A stretch of 64,000 bases of DNA from Herpetosiphon sp042688385 (GCF_042688385.1 NZ_JBHUPY010000012.1:1-64000); one strand, 5' to 3'; shown: positions 1 to 10,154, counted from the first letter of the stretch. Notes: generated from the letters alone by a model not told the origin. A program made the numbers and translations.

Positions 1-104
1 GGCATTGCGCGAATAATCCTTCTTTAATCGCCCGTTTGCTGCGTTGTCATCTGTTTCACCGTGTTTGACACATTCCGTATTGTTGCGCCCAAGCAACGAT
101 GGTT
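1..104 (+). other. Sequence before the first CRISPR repeat (probable leader end)
   Basis: No repeat unit occurs here. A further unit would have placed a repeat ending near position 68, so the array really begins at 105. I infer that this is the leader-proximal side, because degenerate repeats cluster at the opposite end and the repeat orientation predicts rightward transcription. It is not notably A+T-rich. No promoter or gene is evident, and the leader probably continues beyond the window edge. Confidence 0.5.
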
Positions 105-3100
105 GTTCAATAAATACCGAATCCCTGCAAGGGATTAAAACTTGCCAACCTCGTCCAGGCCGCGATCCGCCTTCTCCAGTTCAATAAATACCGAATCCCT
201 GCAAGGGATTAAAACTTGGCGCTCAAGGCCAATTCGTCAAGGCGGCTGAATGTTCAATAAATACCGAATCCCTGCAAGGGATTAAAACTCAATCGGACAA
301 CAACTTATACGTGGGACATGGAAGTTCAATAAATACCGAATCCCTGCAAGGGATTAAAACTGCCAGCGGTGAGATCATGATCGTCACCAACTGCGCGTTC
401 AATAAATACCGAATCCCTGCAAGGGATTAAAACAAGCCTTTGACTATCTCTCGAAGGTCGCGCCGGATGTTCAATAAATACCGAATCCCTGCAAGGGATT
501 AAAACTACAAGTTTGCGACCTATCGCCGTCTCGAACTAGAGCGTTCAATAAATACCGAATCCCTGCAAGGGATTAAAACCTACGGCGATTGAATACGAGG
601 CGCGCAAGTTGTTTGTTCAATAAATACCGAATCCCTGCAAGGGATTAAAACCTACTATCATAACAGGACTGTAGTTTATAGACATCGTTCAATAAATACC
701 GAATCCCTGCAAGGGATTAAAACCCGAGGATGTGCAAGCCCTGTGCAACCCGTAATTGAGTTCAATAAATACCGAATCCCTGCAAGGGATTAAAACGTTG
801 GAAAGTAGTTTTTTATGGAACAACAAATAGAAGTTCAATAAATACCGAATCCCTGCAAGGGATTAAAACCTTATACTGGAATGCCTGTTAATACTTTTAC
901 TTTGGGTTCAATAAATACCGAATCCCTGCAAGGGATTAAAACGACAACTTGCCGTGCCTTTGGGGTTGCCTTTGCGCTGTTCAATAAATACCGAATCCCT
1001 GCAAGGGATTAAAACGTAACCAAATTCGCGGTCAATGTCGCGGCTGATGTGTTCAATAAATACCGAATCCCTGCAAGGGATTAAAACCGATGACTATTAG
1101 TCCTGTTATTAAGATTGTTGGTTCAATAAATACCGAATCCCTGCAAGGGATTAAAACATAATCACGCCAACGGTCGGCAGCTTGAATGCCAAGTTCAATA
1201 AATACCGAATCCCTGCAAGGGATTAAAACATCAGGCCTTTAATTGACCCGCCAATAGCAGTAAAGTTCAATAAATACCGAATCCCTGCAAGGGATTAAAA
1301 CCTAAAGCAGTGTTTTATCGCAGCGATGCAGGGCGTTCAATAAATACCGAATCCCTGCAAGGGATTAAAACGTATTGACGGGCGATGATGTGCAGCGCTG
1401 GCGCGTTCAATAAATACCGAATCCCTGCAAGGGATTAAAACACCGCTATTGGCCTAATCATCCTGACCATTGCCCTGGTTCAATAAATACCGAATCCCTG
1501 CAAGGGATTAAAACTTTCCCTGCTTTGATTTCAGCTAACAGACCACGTGCCGGTTCAATAAATACCGAATCCCTGCAAGGGATTAAAACGCCATGCCACT
1601 GAATAATAGCCGCCATAATTTACGGTTCAATAAATACCGAATCCCTGCAAGGGATTAAAACTGTTATCATATGCCCCAGACGCGACAGGCGGGGTGGGTT
1701 CAATAAATACCGAATCCCTGCAAGGGATTAAAACGGTAAAGCCCGTGCGTACTTGCAGGTCAGGTAAGTTCAATAAATACCGAATCCCTGCAAGGGATTA
1801 AAACGCTCGTCAATCCAGCGCTTGATTGTGTTGTGATGTTCAATAAATACCGAATCCCTGCAAGGGATTAAAACTTGATGCATTTGGCGCTGACTTCGGC
1901 GGCGGCATTCGGTTCAATAAATACCGAATCCCTGCAAGGGATTAAAACGGGTCGCTGCACTTGCCGCGATTCAAATAGAAACTGGTTCAATAAATACCGA
2001 ATCCCTGCAAGGGATTAAAACCAAGGATGGTCAAATCGAAATGGGCGGGCTTGGCGTTCAATAAATACCGAATCCCTGCAAGGGATTAAAACCTGAATCC
2101 AATCCCGACCGTATAAATCAATTCAGGTTCAATAAATACCGAATCCCTGCAAGGGATTAAAACTAGGTGGATTGCCAGCAAAATAGCGCTTTCGCGTTGG
2201 TTCAATAAATACCGAATCCCTGCAAGGGATTAAAACCTGGCAATTGCGCAATCCGATCAAGTTCCTGTGTGGCGTTCAATAAATACCGAATCCCTGCAAG
2301 GGATTAAAACTTCGTTCTTTGGGCGAATTGCCCGATCTTGGATTTGTTCAATAAATACCGAATCCCTGCAAGGGATTAAAACTCAAGGTTGTTGTTTGCC
2401 CCCCAGTCACTCGGTTCAATAAATACCGAATCCCTGCAAGGGATTAAAACTATTCCCTGCTGATTGGCATGGGCCGGATAAGAAGTTCAATAAATACCGA
2501 ATCCCTGCAAGGGATTAAAACTTGAGCGCCGCCAAGCCCAAAATGCTTATGGCACGCTTGTTCAATAAATACCGAATCCCTGCAAGGGATTAAAACTCAT
2601 CGACTCGCCATGATGAATCAATAAAATACGTTCAATAAATACCGAATCCCTGCAAGGGATTAAAACGCGGCGATGTTGGAGCAGATGCTGGCAACGGGTG
2701 GGTTCAATAAATACCGAATCCCTGCAAGGGATTAAAACGGAGCAACAACACAAGGCAGTAGCGGCGCAAGCGTTGGTTCAATAAATACCGAATCCCTGCA
2801 AGGGATTAAAACGAAACCCTTCGACCCTGCATACATAACCATAAACGTTCAATAAATACCGAATCCCTGCAAGGGATTAAAACTCCTAAAAAAGACTCCA
2901 GCACGGTTTTAGCGCGGTTCAATAAATACCGAATCCCTGCAAGGGATTAAAACCCTGCACCTGTTGAATTCAAAATTGAACCAATGCCGTTCAATAAATA
3001 CCGAATCCCTGCAAGGGATTAAAACCTAGCGAAACAACGCTAAGGCAAGCAAATGGCGTGCGTTCAATAAATACCGAATCCCTGCAAGGGATTAAAACCA

Positions 3101-4890
3101 ATCGGCATGGGGGGATGTTTCAGCCTATTCGTGTTCAATAAATACCGAATCCCTGCAAGGGATTAAAACACAACACGAAGTGCATTGCCACGAATAATCG
3201 TAATCGTGTTCAATAAATACCGAATCCCTGCAAGGGATTAAAACGATTATCAAAAACTTGTCAAGAGCGAAGCTACATCGGGTTCAATACATACCGAATC
3301 CCTGCAAGGGATTAAAACAAGTAATGAAGTGGCTTAAACAGGCGGTCGACCAGCAGTTCAATAAATACCGAATCCCTGCAAGGGATTAAAACTGTTGGCT
3401 GTTGTGCCACATCGAAGCGAGGGAGCGTTCAATAAATACCGAATCCCTGCAAGGGATTAAAACTATAAATGATCCGTTGTCGATATGCTTGATCGTTCGT
3501 TCAATAAATACCGAATCCCTGCAAGGGATTAAAACCGTAGGGCACATCACTAACACTTTTTTGATGCTGTTCAATAAATACCGAATCCCTGCAAGGGATT
3601 AAAACAGATCTTTTTGTCATCATTCTGTTACCCGAATAAGTTCAATAAATACCGAATCCCTGCAAGGGATTAAAACTTTCTCGCATGCCTTCATTAGATC
3701 CCATGTGTCACGGGGTTCAATAAATACCGAATCCCTGCAAGGGATTAAAACTCAGGATTGGCACGCGGGCGGGCATGGAGGATAGTTCAATAAATACCGA
3801 ATCCCTGCAAGGGATTAAAACGGGATTCGTGTTGGTTGCCGCCATGCTCGTGGTTCAATAAATACCGAATCCCTGCAAGGGATTAAAACCGACCTACCAA
3901 ATCCATTGGCCTGTACTTGCAGAGTTCAATAAATACCGAATCCCTGCAAGGGATTAAAACCGCCTGTTCGGATTGTGGAGCCTCAATAGGTAGTTCAATA
4001 AATACCGAATCCCTCCAAGGGATTAAAACATTGCCCCACATATGTCACCTCGCTTTCTGCATGTGTTCAATAAATACCGAATCCCTGCAAGGGATTAAAA
4101 CCGCCCATAGCCGCGTGGGCGGCGGGATTCTGCTGGGGTTCAATAAATACCGAATCCCTGCAAGGGATTAAAACCCAAGCGTTAGCAACATCGGATTCGC
4201 CACCATATGTTCAATAAATACCGAATCCCTGCAAGGGATTAAAACTTGACGATTGCCGCAATCATGGTTGGATCGCGGCGTTCAATACATACCGAATCCC
4301 TGCAAGGGATTAAAACTGGTACAGCGTCGTGATTTCCGTATGGTTGGTCATGGTTCAATACATACCGAATCCCTGCAAGGGATTAAAACTCCAGCGTTTC
4401 ATCCGCCCACGCCAGTGCCTCCGGTTCAATAAATACCGAATCCCTGCAAGGGATTAAAACGCAGTCAAAAGAGACCATGGACGCTTGCGAGAGAGAAGTT
4501 CAACAAATACCGAATCCCTCCAAGGGATTAAAACGTGACACTGTGCGCTGGCTGCGAGCCAATCGGCATGGTTCAATACATACCGAATCCCTGCAAGGGA
4601 TTAAAACGAAACCAAGGAAGAAGGCGATACGACCACCCTGATGTTCAATACATACCGAATCCCTGCAAGGGATTAAAACCTTGCTAAAAATGGGGATTAG
4701 CTCAGCTAGGTGCGTTCAACAAATACCGAATCCCTGCAAGGGATTAAAACATCATCGAGTCCCGCAAATACCATGATTTGGGCTCAATACATAATGAATT
4801 CCTGCAAGGGATTAAAACATATCTTCGATCTTGGCTTCCAATTGGCCAACCTGGTTCAATAAATACCGAATCCCTGCAAGGGTTTTAAGT
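105..4890 (+). CRISPR. CRISPR array, 67 repeats of 37 bp and 66 spacers
   Basis: A 37-bp repeat beginning GTTCAATAAATACC and ending GGGATTAAAAC recurs about every 72 bp. I counted 67 copies, with spacers of roughly 31-39 nt. Each repeat contains a perfect 7-bp inverted repeat, AATCCCT and AGGGATT, around a GCA loop. Its 3' octamer ATTAAAAC resembles the ATTGAAAC-type crRNA 5' handle of type I and III systems, which implies transcription on the plus strand. Most copies are identical. Variants cluster at the right end, for example at 4280, 4353, 4498, 4571, 4643 and 4714. The repeat at 4782 is badly decayed and the last, at 4854, loses its 3' end; a stray GTTCAAT follows at 4889. No cas gene lies in the window, so the subtype cannot be fixed and the effector genes are either to the left or elsewhere. 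Confidence 0.98.
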
Positions 4891-4932
4891 TCAATCCTTA
4901 CTAGATGTCGCTTGGGCAACGCTACCACCGAC

Positions 4933-4961
4933 TTGACATAGCCTGAGGCCGGTGCTATTCT
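4933..4961 (+). promoter_or_regulatory. Sigma-70-type promoter of the winged-helix regulator gene
   Basis: A perfect -35 box TTGACA (4933-4938) is followed after 17 bp by TATTCT (4956-4961). This predicts a transcript start near 4968 and a leader of about 64 nt before the ATG at 5032. That ATG is preceded by GTGAGG at 5021-5026. The promoter sits between the decayed end of the CRISPR array and the gene. Confidence 0.75.
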
Positions 4962-5031
4962 AGCCCAAAATTCTGTGTAGCAGAATTATATCCTTGTAAA
5001 ACTAATAATTACAGCAAACAGTGAGGATTCG

Positions 5032-5343
5032 ATGGATAAACACATCAAAACCATCGCCCAACTTAATCGGCTTGTACATGAACCAGTTCGCTTACAAGTG
5101 ATGAGCTATCTTGCTACCGTTGATGAAGCAGATTTTCTGTATCTGATGAACGAACTTGAGCTAACCCAAGGCAACCTCGGCTCACACATGAGCAAGCTCG
5201 AAGCCGAAGGTTATATCTCTGTCACCAAAGAATTTGTCGCCCGCCGCCCACGTACCAGCTATCGCCTGACCTCAGATGGCAAGGTCGCGATCAAGCAATA
5301 TTGGCGACTAATGCGTTCAATTGCCAGCGATGTGAATGAGTGA
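5032..5343 (+). CDS. Small winged-helix DNA-binding regulator (ArsR/MarR-like fold)
   Basis: This 103-residue protein is almost entirely one winged helix-turn-helix domain. The recognition region is around residues 38-60 (LTQGNLGSHMSKLEAEGYI), followed by a wing rich in basic residues (ARRPRTSYRLT) and a C-terminal helix that probably dimerises. The arrangement and length match the stand-alone HTH_34-type transcriptional regulators. No sensor or metal-binding cysteines are visible, so the ligand, if any, is unknown. It has its own strong promoter, a Shine-Dalgarno GTGAGG and a dedicated terminator, so it is probably monocistronic. Targets cannot be read from sequence. It lies beside the CRISPR array's distal end, but nothing shows that it regulates the array. 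Confidence 0.85.
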   Translation: MDKHIKTIAQLNRLVHEPVRLQVMSYLATVDEADFLYLMNELELTQGNLGSHMSKLEAEGYISVTKEFVARRPRTSYRLTSDGKVAIKQYWRLMRSIASDVNE

Positions 5344-5346
5344 ACA

Positions 5347-5380
5347 AAAAAGGCCTTGGGCAATTGCCCAAGGCCTTTTT
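5347..5380. terminator. Bidirectional intrinsic terminator
   Basis: A perfect 34-bp palindrome, with arms AAAAAGGCCTTGGGCAA and its complement, lies between the stop codons of the regulator and the convergent anchor protein. Five A's on one side and five T's on the other make it functional in both directions. Confidence 0.9.
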
Positions 5381-5388
5381 AGGATTTT

Positions 5389-7437
5389 TTAGCGAACGGT
5401 TCTGCTTTGGGTAAAGGCTGGCAAACAGCCATTGAATGGATAGTGGTGTGATTCACCATAGCCAATCAATGAGTTGCCAATCAAGGTGCCATTGATTTGG
5501 CCATTGTTGAAGTTGACATCAGCAAATGGAGCCAAAATCGTGCCTTTGATACCAATTCCATCCAACTTGAAGCTGGTAGCTTGGTAGAAGTTGTAGACAA
5601 TCTTGGTTTGGTCAACATTGGTCAAGAAGGTTTCGAAATATTGCATCTTATTATCAAGACCGCTGATATTAACCAACACGGTTGAGCCAGCAGGAACATT
5701 GATGTGTAAGCCATTGGCTTTGCTCAATTCAATTCCATCAACCGTAAAGATGTTGGCGCTGGCATTGGTTCCGGTCAACTTGACTGCACCATATTCATAG
5801 ACAGTCGTGCCGTTGGCGCTCAATGCACCCCAAGCTTGCGAGCGCTCGCGCAAGAAGCTTTGTTCGTTGGCAAAGTTGATTGGTTGGCCTTGGCGAACCG
5901 TACCATTTTGAACACTTACGCCATTCAATGATTTGCTCGTGCCATACACCACGTTGCCGTTATAAACCGAGCCATTGGTGTAGGTCAATGAACCACCAGC
6001 AATCAAATCGTCGCGCGTCCCATTCGAGTTGGTCAGGCGCACGCCAACCCCAAAGTTTTGGAAGTTGATGTTGCCACCAGCTGCAACCCGACCTTCAATA
6101 TCGGTGTTGCTTTGGGTAATATTGCCAAAGGTAAAGACATTGAAATCGCCAGCAGTACCTAACCCTTGTGGGATACATTGGTTACCCGGTACCGGCGTAC
6201 TGGTTGGTACTGGAGTACTAGTTGCAGTTGGCAACGGCGTATTGGTCGCAGTTGGCAACGGCGTATTGGTCGCAGTTGGCAACGGCGTGTTGGTCGCAGT
6301 TGGCAACGGCGTGTTGGTCGCAGTTGGCAACGGCGTGCTGGTTGCGGTCGCGGTTGGGGTGCTCGTTGCGGTTGGCAACGGCGTATTAGTCGCAGTTGGC
6401 AACTGCGTGTTGGTTGCAGTTGCGGTTGGGGTGCTCGTCGCAGTTGGAACTGGCGTATTGGTCGCCGTTGGCAACGGCGTGCTGGTTGCAGTTGCAGTTG
6501 GGGTGCTCGTCGCGGTTGGCACTGGCGTGTTGGTCGCAGTTGGCACTGGCGTGTTGGTCGCAGTTGGCGTGCTGGTTGGCGTGCTGCGGCGAATGCTGAA
6601 ATTGACAGCAACTGGCTCACAGCGAATTGCCAACGATTCACCAAACAAACCAACGTAGGTTGCGCTCAAGCGATAATCGCCTTCAGGCTTGGTGCTCGAA
6701 TCCCAACCATTTGGCTGAGCGCCCTGATTGCCCATGAAATAGTATGGCGAGTTTACATCGGTGTAATTGGTGGTTTGCGCACCAGTCAAAGCAAACTCAA
6801 CTTTTTGGGGCAAAGCACCAGTAACTTCAGCTTGGATATTCAAAACGCCACTGACCAATTGGTTGTTGCTTACCCCGCTCAAGCGGCTAATTTGGCCTTG
6901 AGCACAAACTTCTTGAACTGGAGGGGCACAATAGCTGGTGTTGGGGAAGCGGGTTGAAAGCAAACGATCGCCATAGCGTTGGCCAACCAGTGATTGCAAC
7001 ACTGGCCCACGGAAAATATCGAGTTGGGCTTTGCAATCAGGAATTGCAACATCCATAGTGATAGTTTGGCGTGGCCCAACAGTATACAGCGTGTAATCAA
7101 ACACTTGTTGGTTGCCAATCCGATCATCAAACATTCGATAGGAGGCAATCCCAACCTGATAGGCACAATTGTACGAGTTATTGTACACAGCCCCAGCGGT
7201 GTTGGAGGTAAACCAGCCAGTCAATGAACGAGTATTCGTTGCATCACAAATAGCTGGAGTTGGAGTGGTTAACACTATGGCGACTGCTGGTGAAGAGACC
7301 GATTCCACCACTCGCACGGTAGCTTGCACTGCCTGCGGTGTTTTGACAGTTTGGCGTGGAGTTGCAGCCCAAACGCTAAAAGGAACGCCTAAGACCGCCA
7401 CCAGCAACACGGCCAACCAAACGACACGTTGCTTCAT
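5389..7437 (-). CDS. Secreted choice-of-anchor-A family protein with Thr/Pro-rich linker
   Basis: The 682-residue product begins with a classical signal peptide (KQRVVWLAVLLVAVLG, cleavage near residue 25). Residues of about 30-285 form an N-terminal region of unknown family with several cysteines. A low-complexity linker of PTATNTPL-type repeats spans about 285-420. The C-terminal 250 residues match the choice-of-anchor-A/collagen-binding-like domain: it opens with GTAGDFNVFTFGN, then alternates EGRVAAGGN and NGNVVYG turns and ends with IKGTILAPFADV. That family is usually extracellular and adhesive. No LPXTG or membrane anchor follows, so it may be released or held by the linker. The ATG at 7437 has a good GAGGA box upstream. 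Its role in adhesion or matrix is inferred from the family only. Confidence 0.85.
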   Translation of the reverse strand: MKQRVVWLAVLLVAVLGVPFSVWAATPRQTVKTPQAVQATVRVVESVSSPAVAIVLTTPTPAICDATNTRSLTGWFTSNTAGAVYNNSYNCAYQVGIASYRMFDDRIGNQQVFDYTLYTVGPRQTITMDVAIPDCKAQLDIFRGPVLQSLVGQRYGDRLLSTRFPNTSYCAPPVQEVCAQGQISRLSGVSNNQLVSGVLNIQAEVTGALPQKVEFALTGAQTTNYTDVNSPYYFMGNQGAQPNGWDSSTKPEGDYRLSATYVGLFGESLAIRCEPVAVNFSIRRSTPTSTPTATNTPVPTATNTPVPTATSTPTATATSTPLPTATNTPVPTATSTPTATATNTQLPTATNTPLPTATSTPTATATSTPLPTATNTPLPTATNTPLPTATNTPLPTATNTPLPTATSTPVPTSTPVPGNQCIPQGLGTAGDFNVFTFGNITQSNTDIEGRVAAGGNINFQNFGVGVRLTNSNGTRDDLIAGGSLTYTNGSVYNGNVVYGTSKSLNGVSVQNGTVRQGQPINFANEQSFLRERSQAWGALSANGTTVYEYGAVKLTGTNASANIFTVDGIELSKANGLHINVPAGSTVLVNISGLDNKMQYFETFLTNVDQTKIVYNFYQATSFKLDGIGIKGTILAPFADVNFNNGQINGTLIGNSLIGYGESHHYPFNGCLPAFTQSRTVR
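6180..6590 (-). repeat. 24-bp coding minisatellite (PTATNTPL repeat)
   Basis: A 24-nt unit encoding about eight residues (PTATNTPL and variants such as PTATSTPT) is repeated in tandem inside the anchor gene. Several consecutive units on the 6230-6340 stretch are almost identical at DNA level. Such identity implies recent slippage or recombination, so repeat number may vary between strains. Open frames on the opposite strand here are by-products of the repeat. Confidence 0.9.
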
Positions 7438-7763
7438 AAAGCATCCTCAATAATAGAGCTAAAGTACTACGCAAATAAAGACCTTCCTATCATAATCTAG
7501 CCACACTATAAAGCAAGGTGGAGATTTGTTTTTATTATGTGTGAATATCGCAACATCTTTTTTAATATGGTACTAGGACTTTCAGCACATACGCTTTTCA
7601 GTCATTCATGCCTAAATTCATTAAAATTTTATATCTTAGATTGCCTATTAATCTAAATATTTATTAAAACAGTGATTATTGTACGTCAACGAGCATTTTA
7701 TCGTGCCAAACAAAAGCAAAGCCCGCCGATTGGCGAGCTGCAACGTTAAATTTGCTGACTATT
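7438..7763. other. A+T-rich intergenic region
   Basis: This gap separates two minus-strand genes. It contains the Shine-Dalgarno of the anchor gene just above 7437 and the terminator at 7707-7738 near its left-running neighbour. The stretch 7500-7680 is strongly A+T-rich and presumably carries the anchor gene's promoter, but no clear -35/-10 pair stood out. No convincing ORF or RNA gene was seen. Confidence 0.5.
7707..7738 (-). terminator. Probable intrinsic terminator of the STAND ATPase gene
   Basis: On the minus strand a 7-bp stem (GCTCGCC, AATC loop, GGCGGGC, with one G-T pair) is followed by the T-rich run TTTGCTTTTGTTTG. It sits 26 bp beyond the stop codon of the 7764-10154 gene. Confidence 0.6.
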
Positions 7764-10154
7764 CTAGAGCGCTAAAGCAGTTTTGGTTGCCTGCAAGGCA
7801 GCGGCGAAACTCAAGGCCACGCTTGGCTCAAGCTGATCGAGGCCAGTTTGGGCCAGCCATTGTTGCTCGGCGACACTTTGATACAAGCCACGTTCTTGGC
7901 GAATGTGTTGCGCGCTGGCCATTAATTGTGCTGCCAGTGCTGGGTGGGTTCCTGCCACAAGCGCGGCGCAGTGTTGCATAATCATCAAATCATAACGCCG
8001 TAACTCTGTTGTTGCAGCAACAGCAAGCATGGGTTGTGCTTGCTGTTGCATTGCAGCATGATCATTGGTTGCAATTGCCAAGCGCGTTGCTAAAATCGCA
8101 TAATATAAGCGAAATTCTTGAATCAATGCCTCAAATGGTTCAAGCTTTTGTAAATATTCGCTAGCTTGAGCATAATTTTCTGTTGCGATTGCGATTTCTG
8201 CGTGCTTAATCCAACTCCGTTGCATTGCTTCTTGATTACCAACTGCGCGCCAAGCTTGCTCAGCTTCGCCAAAATGAAGCTCAGCTTGGGCATAATCAGC
8301 TTGTTCAGCTGCCGCAATTCCCCGTGCATAAAGAATATAGGCCAAATTATCGTGATCGCTAATTGCATAGGCATTAACAAATGCTTGATCAAACCATTGG
8401 GTCGCCTCAGCATAGCGCCCATAATCAACCGCTACTAAACCTAAATTGATTTGGCTAAGAAACATATCCCATGTTTGATTCAGTTGTTGTTTAAGCGCAA
8501 GTGCTTGCTCAAAATAGTCTTGGGCAGTGGCTAATTGATTTCGTTCTTGGGCTAAAGTGCCAAGATTATGTAACATCAAGATTTCGCGTTGTTGATTGCC
8601 AACCGTGCGCGCCAATGCCAATGCTGCCTCAAAGGCTACTTGTGAATCGTGCAAACGTCCAAGCGTACCATATAAAACTGCCAAATTACCAATTGCGCTG
8701 ATCTCATCGTGCGGTAAATTTAGTTCCTGCCATAAACGTCGAGCTTCAATTAAATAGGCTTCAGCTTCATCAAATCGATTCAAGCTAATTAACAAACCAC
8801 CTAATCCGGTGGCAATGCGTGCAATTGCACTTAAATCGCTGCGATTTGGGTGCTGATAGGTTTGTTCAAGCCAAGCAACTGCTTCACGATAAGCGCTTGT
8901 TCGATACCAATAAAAATAAAGGTTGCCAGCAATGCGCTGGGCAATCAGACCATCGCTGCTTTCAAGCGACCAACTTATCGCTTGGCGAATATTATGAATC
9001 TCGCTCCGAGCTTGCTCGATCCATTTCGCACCATCAGCGCCGCGAATCTGCTGATGAACTGATTCACTCAAGGCTTGGTAATGCAACGCATGGCGCTCTT
9101 GCAAATAATAAAAACGGCCTGTTTTTTGCAATTGCTCCAAAGCATATTCGCGCACTGCATCAATCATAATAAAGCGCGGTTGTTGGCCAGGAAGGTGTTC
9201 AGTTTGCAACAAATGGCGGTCAATCAGAGCATTCAAACTGGTTTCAAACGCTATACCCTCAACCAAACCAACCTGTTTAATCGTGTCGCTGGTTGCCCCG
9301 CCAGCAAAAACACCCAACTGGATAAAAATATCTTTGGCATCAGCGGGCAACATGCTAACGCTCCACGCCAGCACCGGCTTGATAATCGCTTGGCGCGCCG
9401 ATTGCTTGGGGTTCAAAGCAGCCATCGAAAGATGATTACGCACGAAAAATAATAAATCTTGCGGGGTAAGCGAGGCACTATGGGCGGCAATTAACTCAAT
9501 CGCCAAGGGCAAGCCTTGCACCAAACGACAAATATCGACCAACGCTGCGGCGTTGTCGGCGCTCAAACGAAAACGTGGCTGGCGCGTCCGCATGCGCTCA
9601 ACAAACAAGTTAACTGCACTATATTGCTCTAAATCTTCAAGGCTATAGTCTTCGCCAACCTCTGGGTATTGCAAGGCAGGCACCATAATCGTGGTTTCAT
9701 CGGCAACTTCGAGCGCTTGGCGACTGGTAATCAAACAGGTTAGGCCAGGCGCGCGACGCACTAAGGCTTGGATTTCGCTAGCAGCTGCGGCCACTTGCTC
9801 AAAATTATCCAGAATTAGCAGAATTTGTTTATCGGCTAAAGCCAAAACCAACGAATCCAAAATCGCTTCATTGTGCGATTCTTCAACGCCGAGCGTCGCT
9901 GCAATCGTTGGCAACACAAATTGAGCTTGTGAAACTGGGGCCAAGGCCACAAAATAGCGCCCATCGCGAAAAACCTCGCCAACTTGCTCAGCAACCTCTA
10001 AACTGAGACGGGTTTTGCCAGCTCCACTTTGGCCATATAATGTTACCAACCGTGCTTGAGCATCGAGCAAAAGGTCAAGCACCAAGGTGCGAGCACGGGT
10101 GCGACCAATGAGGCGCGTGGCATATTGGGGCAATTGTGATGGTAATAGTGGCAT
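7764..10154 (-). CDS. STAND-type NTPase with TPR array (LuxR/AfsR-like, no DNA-binding domain)
   Basis: The 796-residue protein starts with an NB-ARC-like NTPase domain. It has Walker A GQSGAGKT at residues 41-48 and Walker B-like ILLILDNFEQ near 110-120, followed by the winged helical region typical of STAND ATPases (LVQGLPLAIELIAAH). From about residue 400 to the end it consists of degenerate TPR repeats. The layout matches large LuxR-family or AfsR-like regulators, but neither an N-terminal transcriptional regulatory domain nor a C-terminal LuxR helix-turn-helix is present. It therefore probably acts as a nucleotide-switched scaffold or signal sensor rather than by binding DNA itself. Neighbours give no further clue. 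A defence-type STAND role is possible but unsupported. Confidence 0.8.
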   Translation of the reverse strand: MPLLPSQLPQYATRLIGRTRARTLVLDLLLDAQARLVTLYGQSGAGKTRLSLEVAEQVGEVFRDGRYFVALAPVSQAQFVLPTIAATLGVEESHNEAILDSLVLALADKQILLILDNFEQVAAAASEIQALVRRAPGLTCLITSRQALEVADETTIMVPALQYPEVGEDYSLEDLEQYSAVNLFVERMRTRQPRFRLSADNAAALVDICRLVQGLPLAIELIAAHSASLTPQDLLFFVRNHLSMAALNPKQSARQAIIKPVLAWSVSMLPADAKDIFIQLGVFAGGATSDTIKQVGLVEGIAFETSLNALIDRHLLQTEHLPGQQPRFIMIDAVREYALEQLQKTGRFYYLQERHALHYQALSESVHQQIRGADGAKWIEQARSEIHNIRQAISWSLESSDGLIAQRIAGNLYFYWYRTSAYREAVAWLEQTYQHPNRSDLSAIARIATGLGGLLISLNRFDEAEAYLIEARRLWQELNLPHDEISAIGNLAVLYGTLGRLHDSQVAFEAALALARTVGNQQREILMLHNLGTLAQERNQLATAQDYFEQALALKQQLNQTWDMFLSQINLGLVAVDYGRYAEATQWFDQAFVNAYAISDHDNLAYILYARGIAAAEQADYAQAELHFGEAEQAWRAVGNQEAMQRSWIKHAEIAIATENYAQASEYLQKLEPFEALIQEFRLYYAILATRLAIATNDHAAMQQQAQPMLAVAATTELRRYDLMIMQHCAALVAGTHPALAAQLMASAQHIRQERGLYQSVAEQQWLAQTGLDQLEPSVALSFAAALQATKTALAL

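Noticed and set aside
2562..4171. Open reading frames across the CRISPR array (for example 3917-4171 and 2562-2753)
   Set aside because: They are read through repeats and spacers, and their proteins consist of repeated repeat-derived phrases.
4680..4713. A real tRNA gene inside the array
   Set aside because: Only the acceptor 5' strand and D-arm are present; the sequence ends at the next repeat, so it is a spacer.
6029..6957. Several long open frames on both strands over the Thr/Pro repeat
   Set aside because: The 24-bp periodic sequence keeps other frames open; only the minus-strand frame with signal peptide and C-terminal domain makes sense.
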